Part shown: positions 47,748 through 57,506 of the stretch, piece by piece | Position numbering within the stretch: position 1 is the stretch's first letter | How the letters are laid out: each line of letters begins with the position of its first letter | Assembly: GCA_963741525.1 (NCBI GenBank) | Contig: CAVUIW010000017.1 | Coordinates: forward strand, 1-64,000 | Origin: JANNSX01 sp963741525 | GTDB taxonomy: Bacteria > Pseudomonadota > Alphaproteobacteria > Rhizobiales > Hyphomicrobiaceae | Direction of reading: 5' to 3' | DNA: 64,000 bases | Position numbers and translations under genes: made by a program | Notes under the pieces: model-generated | The model's database searches: none | Seen by the model: the letters and a program-made list of their open reading frames with translations, nothing else | Told to the model about the DNA's origin: nothing

Positions 47748-48299
47748 GCCGCGCACCGCTTTTCCATCGGGCCTTTGGCGATGGCCTCGCTGCCTTGCCC
47801 GCGCCCATCCGCGATCTGCACAATGTGCACGGCGATCGCAGCTTCGAGGGCCGCGTGAGCGTCGAGCGCGGAACAACATGGATAGCCCGCCTCGCCGCCG
47901 CGCTCCTGAGCTTTCCCCCGGCCGCGACCGTTCAGCGGCTGACCCTTCGCATCCGGCCCGACGGCGAGATCGAGGAATGGGCGCGCGGTTTCGATGGCCG
48001 GGCGATGGTGTCGTCGACTGTCGCCAGGTCCGGCACAGGACACTGTCGTCGAACGCCTGTTTCCGGTGGCGGCCACGTCGCGTTTGCTTCCCGATGCGAC
48101 GGGCGTCACGCAACAACTCGTGGGGCTTCGTATCCTGGGATTGCCCGTGCCGCGCGCCTTGTGGCCGAAGCTCGATGTGCGCGAGGGCGCCGAAGGCAAT
48201 CGCTACACCTTCCGCATGCACATCGAGGACCCGTGGGGGCGGCTCGTCGTCGCCTATCAGGGCTGGCTGGTTCCGGCGGAAAACTCAACCGGCGAGTGA
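47744..48299 (+). CDS. DUF4166 domain protein, frameshifted
   Basis: About 185 residues matching the DUF4166 domain: PLFHRAFGDGLAALPAPIRD, HNVHGDRSFEGRVSVERG, LTLRIRPDGEIEEWARGFDG, then in another frame ERLFPVAATSRLLPDATGVT, PRALWPKLDVREGAEG and HIEDPWGRLVVAYQGWL. One frameshift lies near 48025. DUF4166 is often found beside DCC-family genes, as here. Function unknown. Its 3' end overlaps the convergent azlD gene by about 15 bases. Confidence 0.8.
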
Positions 48300-48620
48300 A
48301 GCGCCCGCCAGCAGCAAGGCGACGCTCGCCGCCACGCCTGCGAGCAAGCGCCCACCTGTCGCCAGATACACCGCGATGCCGCCGAGGAAGGCGCCGCCGC
48401 GTACCCAAAGATCGATGTCCGCCAGCGCCCCCGTCGGCAGCATGACGAGGCGCGCGACCAGCGCCGAGACGATCGCCGTCGAGACCGCGCGCGCTACTTT
48501 GAACCACTCGCTCTCGACATCGAGGTTGCGCGAGAGCGCCACACCCGCCCAGCGCCAGGGCTCCGTCATCAGCACGCCGGCAACGAGCACGACGAGATAG
48601 GGCCACAGCGCTCCGGTCAT
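48285..48620 (-). CDS. azlD: AzlD family branched-chain amino acid export subunit
   Basis: Small inner-membrane partner of AzlC, about 111 residues with four membrane segments: PYLVVLVAGVLMTEPWRWAG, VARAVSTAIVSALVARLVML, GGAFLGGIAVYLATG and LLAGVAASVALLLAGAS. The ATG at 48620 (MTGALWPYLVV) overlaps the azlC stop (ATGA); a GTG 5 codons upstream is the alternative. Family members with AzlC export leucine, isoleucine and valine analogues. Confidence 0.8.
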   Translation of the reverse strand: MTGALWPYLVVLVAGVLMTEPWRWAGVALSRNLDVESEWFKVARAVSTAIVSALVARLVMLPTGALADIDLWVRGGAFLGGIAVYLATGGRLLAGVAASVALLLAGASLAG

Positions 48621-49375
48621 GACGCCTGCCACCGCCGGCCGAGCGACATAGGCCGCGCCGCCGCCAACGAAGTCCGGCGATGAGCAGATCGAATCCCGGC
48701 GTCAGATAGGCGAGCGGCGGGCCCAAGAGCAAACCCAGCAGGATCGCGAGCTTGTCGGTCGTCGATTTCGCCGCCGACTGCAGCATCGACAGCAGGAAGT
48801 AGATTGGCGTCAGGAAGAAGAGCGCGGCGGCGATGAGCGCCGGCACCTCTCCGGCAATGAAGTACCCCAGCGCGGTCGCCCCCATCGCCAGCGTGAATAG
48901 CGGAACGCCGGAGCCCAGATAGTAAGGCAGCCGGTCTTGCGGAGCGATCTCGGGCAAGCGCCGCATGCCGGTGACCCACAGTGTCACGGCGCAGAAGTGG
49001 ATGGCCGGGAATCAGCGCCCAGCGCGGCAGGCTCGAGCCTCTGAGATAAGGCGACAGCACGACCGCCATCGGCAGCAGTCGCGTGGACGTCAGCATGACG
49101 GCGATGGCCGAAGCGAGAAGACTGGCCCCGTGCGCCTGCTCGGTCAGCAGCGTCACTTGCGCGGGAAGCGCGAAGATCGCCGCGGTCGAGAAGACGGCAA
49201 CGCCCAGATCGACGCCGAGGTCTCGCGCCAGCGCGCCGAACCCCATGACCGCCGACAGCAGGATCACGCCGGGCACGACCGGGAACTCGCGCAGGCCCCG
49301 GACGAAGGCGGCACGCGCCGAGCCGGAAGGCACGGCGTCGTCTTCGCCGTGCCCCGCCTCACGCGCCTCGGCCAT
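48617..49375 (-). CDS. azlC: AzlC family branched-chain amino acid export permease, frameshifted
   Basis: Inner-membrane permease of about 250 residues. Visible: FVRGLREFPVVPGVILLSAV, GVAVFSTAAIFALPAQVTLL, AIAVMLTSTRLLPMAVVLSP, then in a second frame GYFIAGEVPALIAAALFFLT and IYFLLSMLQSAAKSTTDKLA. The conserved L-S-A-N-R-style QS/TS/TR pattern of AzlC is present. Frame breaks lie near 48995 and 48665. Upstream of clpA on the same strand, 12 bases away. Confidence 0.82.
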   Translation of the reverse strand: MAEAREAGHGEDDAVPSGSARAAFVRGLREFPVVPGVILLSAVMGFGALARDLGVDLGVAVFSTAAIFALPAQVTLLTEQAHGASLLASAIAVMLTSTRLLPMAVVLSPYLRGSSLPRWALIPGHPLLRRDTVGHRHAALARDRSARPAALLSGLRRSAIHAGDGGDRAGVLHCRRGAGAHRRRALLPDANLLPAVDAAVGGEIDDRQARDPAGFALGPAARLSDAGIRSAHRRTSLAAARPMSLGRRWQAS

Positions 49376-49387
49376 GGGATCGTGCGC

Positions 49388-51844
<2,457 letters not shown>

Positions 51845-51851
51845 CGGCCCT

Positions 51852-52178
51852 CTACTCCTTTTCCATCGTGCATTGCAGCGGGTGCTGGTGCTGGCGCGCG
51901 AAGTCGACGACCTGCGCGACCTTCGTCTCCGCAACCTCGTAGGTGTAAACGCCGCAGACGCCCACGCCCTTGTGATGCACATGCAGCATGATGCGGGTCG
52001 CCTCCTCTCGGCCCTTGGCGAAAAACCGCTCGAGCACGAAGATGACGAACTCCATCGGTGTGTAGTCGTCGTTGAGGATAAGCACCTTGTAGAGCGACGG
52101 CTTCTTGGTCTTCGGCCGCGTCTTGGTGATGACGTCGGTCTTGCGGCCGGGATCATTGCCCGGTCCGCCCTTGCTCAT
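51852..52178 (-). CDS. clpS: ATP-dependent Clp protease adaptor ClpS
   Basis: N-end rule adaptor that delivers proteins with bulky N-terminal residues to ClpA. 108 residues. Visible: YKVLILNDDYTPMEFVIFVL (the LxxDDxTPMEFV core), EEATRIMLHVHHKGVGVCGV and YTYEVAETKVAQVV. The ATG at 52178 gives MSKGGPGNDPGRKTDVITKT, a plausible charged N-terminus. clpA follows 7 bases downstream. The double-hairpin element copy B lies immediately upstream of this start. Confidence 0.95.
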   Translation of the reverse strand: MSKGGPGNDPGRKTDVITKTRPKTKKPSLYKVLILNDDYTPMEFVIFVLERFFAKGREEATRIMLHVHHKGVGVCGVYTYEVAETKVAQVVDFARQHQHPLQCTMEKE

Positions 52179-52180
52179 CA

Positions 52181-52346
52181 CTAGTGTCCCGCCTCGCAAT
52201 TGCCGACCCATTTGCAGCGAACACTTTCGGCAATTGCGAGACATAAGGGACACTAGCGAATTCATTGGCTTGGTGTGGCGTTCATCTCGCAAATGGCGAC
52301 ATCGAGCGCGCCGGTAACGCTGGTCGCCATTTGCGAGACGCCACAC
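52181..52346. repeat. Double-hairpin element, copy B
   Basis: Same plan as 41987-42148. Hairpin 1 (52181-52256): outer stem CTAGTGTCCC/GGGACACTAG, inner stem CTCGCAATTGCCGA/TCGGCAATTGCGAG, loop with TTTGCAGCG and CAC. A 16-base spacer contains TTGGCTTG. Hairpin 2 (52273-52346): outer stem GTGTGGCG/CGCCACAC, inner stem TCTCGCAAATGGCGAC/GTCGCCATTTGCGAGA. The stems differ from copy A in a paired manner. The element begins three bases upstream of the clpS start. Confidence 0.85.
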
Positions 52347-52535
52347 TTGCATCGCCTTGTCTCGATCGCCAGCCACGTCCTGGGCCCCGAATGGTTGTAC
52401 GCGCGACGCGTGTCGCTTGCCATCATGGCACGAATAGGTGACCGCCATTGTAAAGGCTCGGCGGCCGCTCGCGCAATCGTTCCCGAGTCTGTGCATGTAA
52501 CGCACCAGCATGTCGTGAGAAGGGCACGCACGCGG

Positions 52536-52570
52536 AAAAAAATGCGGCCCGGCATTGCTGCCAGACCGCA
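52536..52570 (-). terminator. Rho-independent terminator of the phasin gene
   Basis: On the minus strand a hairpin (TGCGG...CCGCA outer, GGCA/TGCC inner) is followed directly by seven T residues (seen as AAAAAAA at 52536-52542 on the plus strand). It lies 30 bases after the phasin stop. Confidence 0.7.
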
Positions 52571-52600
52571 CTTGGAATTCTAAACTGCTCGCAGGTGCGA

Positions 52601-52939
52601 TCAGCGGGCGTTGAAGACCCGCTCGACGGGCTTGAAGGCATCGCGCGCCATCTCGGAGTAGAGATTGCCGATCTTCGACATCTGCGCCATGTAGTCCTCG
52701 TAGGCGCGACGGGCGAAGTCGGACTGGATCTCGAGGGCCTGCTCGAAAGAGCGGGCGCTGGAGAGCTTCTCGAAGGTCTGGGTGCCGTCCTCGAAGGACC
52801 GCTTGGTATAGTCGGTCATCTCGGCGGTGAGCGTTTGCCAGCCCTTGGTCCACTCGCCCATGGTCTTCATGGTGAGGTCCATATTCTGCTGGCCGAGCTT
52901 CTGGATATCCTCGAAGCCCTTCATTTCGAAGCCTTTCAT
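52601..52939 (-). CDS. Phasin family protein
   Basis: A 112-residue helical protein of the phasin family (phasin_2 type): FEDIQKLGQQNMDLTMKTMG, EMTDYTKRSFEDGTQTFEKL, FEQALEIQSDFARRAYEDYM and the C-terminal MSKIGNLYSEMARDAFKPVE. Phasins coat polyhydroxyalkanoate granules, though several rhizobial members have other roles. The start follows CCGGAG about ten bases upstream; an internal ATG five codons in is an alternative. It is divergent from dac. Confidence 0.88.
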   Translation of the reverse strand: MKGFEMKGFEDIQKLGQQNMDLTMKTMGEWTKGWQTLTAEMTDYTKRSFEDGTQTFEKLSSARSFEQALEIQSDFARRAYEDYMAQMSKIGNLYSEMARDAFKPVERVFNAR

Positions 52940-53261
52940 GGGGGGTCACTCCGGTTGAAAGAGGGGCTGTTGGATGCCGCCGCCTCGTGCTGCACTGCAC
53001 AATAAATAGGATGCCGTCATACGTTCGTCAAGAGAAATGTTGCGGTGCAGCAGGCCGGTCAACCTTAACCCGATCCTAAGTGGTGTCCGCTAGCCTCAAA
53101 GGTGTGGGAGCCATTGTGCGGCCGCAGACCGTCCCCAATGGCGCCCCAAAAACATGGTTCCGATCTTGCCATCGGCCGCGATCGGTCGAGGGGAGTGGAG
53201 CCGGATACGTCGGATTGCGTGACGGCCGCCGCTCCGGGCCGGTTGAGGGACAGGACCGAGC
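52940..53261. other. Divergent intergenic region between phasin and dac
   Basis: About 320 bases with no supported gene. The short AT-rich stretch near 52998-53040 (CACAATAAATAGGATGCC) is the most likely promoter area. Nothing else is seen. Confidence 0.4.
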
Positions 53262-54596
53262 ATGCGTTCAGCGTTGCCCTTCGCGAGGTTTTCCAACCCG
53301 CGCAGCGCGAACCTCGTTCGACTTGTATTGGCTATCGGTCTGCTGATCCTTGCGGCAACCGTCGGTCAGCGTCCCGCCGCCGCCGCCCCCTATGCCGATT
53401 TCGTGATCGATGCCAACTCCGGCAAGGTGCTGCACTCGGACAGCGCCGACATGCCCCGCTATCCCGCCTCGCTCACGAAAATGATGACCCTCTACGTCGT
53501 CTTCGAAATGCTGCGAAAGGGCCGGCTCGCCGAGGATACGGTGATGACCGCGAGCACGCGCGCCTCGAAGGCCTCACCCTCCAAGCTCGGGCTCAAGCCC
53601 GGCGACAAGATCAAAGTTTCGGACGCCATCCGGGCCCTCGTCACCAAATCGGCCAACGACGTCGCCCTCGTCATCGCCGAGAACCTTGCCAGCTCCGAGG
53701 AGAAATTCGCCCGCTACATGACCTGGCGCGCCAAAGAGCTCGGCATGACAGGCACCACTTTCAAGAACGCGTCTGGTCTGCCCAATCCAGGCCAGCGAAC
53801 GACCGCCCGGGATTTGGCGACGCTGGCGCTGCGCCTCCACGACGATTTCCCGGAATACTACGGCTACTTCAAAACCAAGCACTTCACCTGGAAGGGCCGG
53901 CGTTTCAAGAACCACAACTCGCTGCTGTTCTCCTATCCCGGCACCGAAGGCATGAAGACCGGCTACATCCGCGCCTCGGGATTCAATCTGGTGACGTCGG
54001 TGAAGCGTGGCGGCAAGCATCTGGTCGCCGTCGTCATGGGCGGCCGCACTGGCCGCAAGCGCGATGGCCGCATGCGCGATCTGCTAAACCAGGCGATGCC
54101 GAAGGCCTCGCTCAAGAAGACGCGCAAGAAATCGCGCGCCGCCGAGCCCGAGATTGCATCCAGCGCGGCGCCGGCTCCGCCAAAGAACAAGAAAGCTACG
54201 CTGGCGAGCATCGTTCCGCCCGAGCCCAAGCAGGCAACCTCGAAGGATCGCGAGCGGTTGGCCGCTCTGATCGAGGCGTCGGCCGGCGGCTCATTGGATC
54301 TTGCCGCTTCCGGCTGGACGGCACCACAGAAGAAGAAGCCGTCGAAGGCCGGCGGCTATCATGTGCAGGTTGGTGCCTTCGAGTCGGAGGAAGAGGCCAT
54401 GCGCCGTCTCGCCCGCGTCAAGGCGGATGCCGGAAAGATGCTTGCCGGCGCCGATCCGATCGCGGTCGCCTTCGCCGGCTCCGACAAGACCTGGTACCGC
54501 GCCCGTTTCGTCGGCTTCGACGAGACCCAGGCCCAGTCGGCGTGTCAGGGGCTCAAGAAGCGCAAGATCGACTGCCTCGTCATGCGGGCGCAGTAG
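53262..54596 (+). CDS. D-alanyl-D-alanine carboxypeptidase (S11) with C-terminal SPOR domain
   Basis: Periplasmic penicillin-binding protein of the S11 family that trims the terminal D-Ala from peptidoglycan stem peptides. 444 residues. A signal segment (LVRLVLAIGLLILAATVG) is followed by the three active-site motifs: S70-L-T-K73, S130-A-N132 and K232-T-G. A basic, alanine/proline-rich linker (about 275-360) leads to a SPOR domain (GGYHVQVGAFESEEEAMRRL, KTWYRARFVGFDETQAQSAC) that should bind denuded glycan at the septum. This fusion is common in Rhizobiales. Frame intact. Confidence 0.92.
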   Translation: MRSALPFARFSNPRSANLVRLVLAIGLLILAATVGQRPAAAAPYADFVIDANSGKVLHSDSADMPRYPASLTKMMTLYVVFEMLRKGRLAEDTVMTASTRASKASPSKLGLKPGDKIKVSDAIRALVTKSANDVALVIAENLASSEEKFARYMTWRAKELGMTGTTFKNASGLPNPGQRTTARDLATLALRLHDDFPEYYGYFKTKHFTWKGRRFKNHNSLLFSYPGTEGMKTGYIRASGFNLVTSVKRGGKHLVAVVMGGRTGRKRDGRMRDLLNQAMPKASLKKTRKKSRAAEPEIASSAAPAPPKNKKATLASIVPPEPKQATSKDRERLAALIEASAGGSLDLAASGWTAPQKKKPSKAGGYHVQVGAFESEEEAMRRLARVKADAGKMLAGADPIAVAFAGSDKTWYRARFVGFDETQAQSACQGLKKRKIDCLVMRAQ

Positions 54597-54614
54597 TCGC
54601 GCATCGCCAACACG

Positions 54615-55238
54615 CTACTTCACCAGCAGCGCGTCCTTCGCCGCATTGATCTTCGTGGCGAGATAGGTGCTGCCGCCCTGGTCGGGGTGGAACTTCTTCA
54701 TGAGGTTGCGGTGGGCGTTGCGGATGTCCTCCTCGCTCGCGCCGGGTTTCAGACCCAGGATATCGAGCGCCTCGGAAACCGACATCACGGCCGTCGCGTT
54801 GTTTGTGCCCGCACCATGGCGCGTCTTGGGTTCGGCCTCCTCCTGGCGCAGCCGGTCCCGCCATTCGGGATGCTCGCGATCGAGATAGGCTTCCAGCAGC
54901 TGCCGGCTTTGCGGATCGCCGGCTCGGCACTCGCGCCACAGCACGAGCGCGTCGGAGGGGAGAAGCGAAGCGAGGTCGCGGCCGGCATAGGCGCCGGCAA
55001 GCACGCGTCCGGTCATGCGGCCTGAAGGGTGGTCGAGCACCATCTCGAGAAACGCGGTGCGCACCGAGGAGGTCTTACCGGTCGACTGGCCGGGCGAGCC
55101 GAGCGAGCCGACCGGCGTGCTCCGCCAGATCAGCAACAGGCCCAGAAACACGAACGGCAGCGCCAGCAATGGGCGGCCGGTCATGGCCAGGAAAACGGCA
55201 CTGGCGAGGGCTAATGCTCCGGCGACTTTGCGCATCAT
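54615..55238 (-). CDS. Membrane-anchored J-domain protein
   Basis: About 207 residues: two closely spaced N-terminal membrane segments (KVAGALALASAVFLAMTG and PLLALPFVFLGLLLIW), a middle region with TAFLEMVLDHPSGRMTGRVL, and a C-terminal J-domain (MSVSEALDILGLKPGASEED, AHRNLMKKFHPDQGGS with the HPD). J-domain at the C-terminus behind membrane helices is the TIM14/Pam18-like layout. It should recruit DnaK to the membrane. Starts at 55238 or 55235; the longer frame reading is less likely. Downstream of the VWA gene on the same strand. Confidence 0.82.
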   Translation of the reverse strand: MMRKVAGALALASAVFLAMTGRPLLALPFVFLGLLLIWRSTPVGSLGSPGQSTGKTSSVRTAFLEMVLDHPSGRMTGRVLAGAYAGRDLASLLPSDALVLWRECRAGDPQSRQLLEAYLDREHPEWRDRLRQEEAEPKTRHGAGTNNATAVMSVSEALDILGLKPGASEEDIRNAHRNLMKKFHPDQGGSTYLATKINAAKDALLVK

Positions 55239-55334
55239 CGAGGCGCGCTGGCCTTTGTGGATGGTTTGGTCGGAGGCACGTAACAGCAGAATCGGGGCGA
55301 AGGCGAGGGGGGAAGACCTGAGTCCGTACAATGT

Positions 55335-56090
55335 TTAACGACCGGGCTTCATCGCTTCGAGCAGGCGCCGTGCGCCGGAGGACGCCGATTGATTCGCCAG
55401 GGCCTCGACGGCCGGACGCCCGCCCTGGGCAAAACAGGCGACCGCCTTGAGCAGCTCCGCCAGCTCGGCCGCCGAGCCCTTGCCGAACGGGCAAGTGGCG
55501 CCGTCCGTCAGGCGCGCCAGCTCCTGGAACGCGATCCTTGCCTTGGCATCATGGCCTTCCTGGAACAGGAACAGCGGCACGCCAAGGAGTGCCAACGGTC
55601 CGGCCTCGCCGGCCAGCGCATCGATCTCCTCCTCGACGGCGTCGCCGACATAGATGACCGCATCGATCTTCTCGTTCGCGGTCTCCTTGGCCACATGCTT
55701 CAGGACACGGGCGATCTGCGTATAGCCGCCGCGGCAGTCGACCCCGGTCATGAGGCGCACAAGCTCATCGGCATCGCGAGTCCACTTGCTCGCCTTGCAT
55801 TCGTTGGCGCCGCGAAAGAAGACGAGCTGCACCTGGAGCCCGCCCACCTCGCGAACCGCATCGAACATGCCGGCCTGGAGACCAAGCGCCATATCCCAGG
55901 TCGGCTGCCGGCTCATGGTCGCGTCCATTGCGAAGACGAGCCGCCCGCGCCGCGCCGCCGACGGCATCGCCTTCACGCGGGCGATGAAGTCGGCGACGTC
56001 GGAGGAGGGGGAGGCTTCGGGTGCGACGTCGCCCGTGGCGTGAGCTTCGCCGACCGAGGGGACGCTGCCTTTTTTCACTTGTGTGCTCAT
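55335..56090 (-). CDS. VWA-domain-containing protein
   Basis: A 251-residue soluble protein. A von Willebrand A-like domain is visible: RLVFAMDATMSRQPTWDMAL with a DxTxS MIDAS variant, VQLVFFRGANECKASKWTRD, LMTGVDCRGGYTQIARVLKH and IDAVIYVGDAVEEEIDALAG. The MIDAS first element reads DATMS, close to DxSxS. The start at 56090 (MSTQVKKGSVPSVGE) is chosen over one 17 codons upstream. The membrane J-domain gene follows, and I recall the pair VWA-DnaJ in other alphaproteobacteria. Role unknown. Confidence 0.78.
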   Translation of the reverse strand: MSTQVKKGSVPSVGEAHATGDVAPEASPSSDVADFIARVKAMPSAARRGRLVFAMDATMSRQPTWDMALGLQAGMFDAVREVGGLQVQLVFFRGANECKASKWTRDADELVRLMTGVDCRGGYTQIARVLKHVAKETANEKIDAVIYVGDAVEEEIDALAGEAGPLALLGVPLFLFQEGHDAKARIAFQELARLTDGATCPFGKGSAAELAELLKAVACFAQGGRPAVEALANQSASSGARRLLEAMKPGR

Positions 56091-56182
56091 TGAACGCGAC
56101 CCAGCACTCTCATCCGCGGCTGCTGTCGTCGAGCGCCACAACAGTATAGCCCAGTTGACAGCTTCGTCACGCCCCGCGAGCG

Positions 56183-57501
56183 CTATTTGAGCACCTCCCC
56201 AACCGCCCCCGCCGCCGCCTCGCCCGAGATGACGGCGCCGTCGAACCAGCCTTGTCCTTCGGGCGCGATGTCGGAGGAAGCGAAGGCGAGGCGGCCGTCG
56301 CGGCGCCAGGTGGCGGAGGCAGTGACATCTTCTTCACCCACGATGCTGGAAACCCAAGTCCCTCGCGCGTAGGGATCAGCGATCCAGTCGTGGTTGTCGA
56401 TCTCGATGTCGCGTGCTTCGGGAAAAAAGCGGCGAACGGCTTCGAGGCCGTCCTCGGGCAGACGCGCCTGCCAGCCTTCGGAGGCGACGCCGAAGCCGAC
56501 GATCAGCGTTCGCCCATCGGCGGCCATGCGCTCGGAGAACATCCACTCGATCCCGCGTCCGCTACCGGTTGCGAGGATACCAACGGCCACGCCCTTCGCC
56601 TTCGCCCAGATCTTCACGGCGCGCCCTGGATGTCCGACTTCGACCGCGTGTGCCTTGGCGTTGGCGAGCGGCGGCGAGAAGCGGATACCGGCCATCGGAT
56701 TGAGGCCGGTCGAGACGAGCGCGGCGCGCGCGTCGAACACGCGGCCATCCGCCACCGTGACGCGCACGCCTTTCAGGTTCTGCAACACCTCCGCGACCGG
56801 CGCCGAAAGCTCGAGCGCGACGCCCGCCTGCCAGAGCATGCGCTCGACGAGCCGCGTTACCCCGCCGACGAGCGTATCCGCCCAAACCTCGCAGATGCCG
56901 TCCGGCGTGCCGTCCCAATAAGCGAGACTGCCGAGCAGCGAGTTGGCAGGCGTGTTCCGTTTGTCGGAGTTGCCGGAGACGGTCCACCAGGCGCTGAGGA
57001 GTTCGAGCGTCGCCCGCGGCGGGTCGACGCGGGCGAGGTATTGGGCGAGGCTCACATCCTTGAACGGCACGCCGGTGCTGTCGGTCGACTGCCCGGATTT
57101 GTAGCGCGCACTATCGGTGGCGAGGCGCCTCAGCGCCGCCTCGTGCCGGGCGCGGTCCGCTTCCGCCATCGGTCGCGTCGCGATGTAGCGCGCCGTCCCG
57201 CCACCAGCGCCGCTCGGTCACCGGATGGCGCGGCCTGAGTTCGACGCCGTGCTCCGCGCACAGCGCCCGGATGCGATGCTGCCAGGGCGTGATCCAGGAA
57301 CCGCCGTAGTCGAGGACATCGGCATCGCCGCGCTTGCTCGAACCGGCGAAGCGCCGCGGGCAACTAGCCACGCGTCCGCCGAGCCGGTCGCGCGCCTCCA
57401 GGACAAGGACGCGATGTCCGGACTTGCGCGAGCTTGCGGGCGGCCGCCGCACCGGCAAGCCCGGCGCCGACGACGATTGCATCGAACACTTGACCGCTCA
57501 C
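56183..57501 (-). CDS. Flavin-containing amine oxidase / FAD-dependent oxidoreductase, frameshifted
   Basis: About 438 residues of the flavin monoamine oxidase family. The FAD dinucleotide motif is split by a frameshift: FDAIVVGAGLAGAAAARKLA, then SGHRVLVLEARDRLGGRV. Further: DYGGSWITPWQHRIRALCAE, GGVTRLVERMLWQAGVALEL, VADGRVFDARAALVSTGLNP and the C-terminal GRLAFASSDIAPEGQGWFDG with AVISGEAAA near the FAD. Frame breaks lie near 57430 and 57190. The GTG start at 57501 is 6 bases after the putA stop, so co-transcription is likely; the amine substrate is unknown. Confidence 0.82.
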
Positions 57502-57506
57502 TTGAC

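Larger units (their letters stand above)
52179..52600. other. Intergenic region between clpS and the phasin gene
   Basis: About 420 bases, with the double-hairpin element at 52181-52346 and a terminator at 52536-52570 for the phasin gene. The 52350-52535 stretch shows no gene or clear motif; the clpS promoter should be there. Confidence 0.5.

Noticed and set aside
51852..53000. A 382-codon frame extending clpS upstream through the phasin gene region
   Set aside because: It passes through the double-hairpin repeat and antisense to nothing conserved; the ClpS homology begins at the ATG at 52178, and the phasin is in another frame of the same strand.
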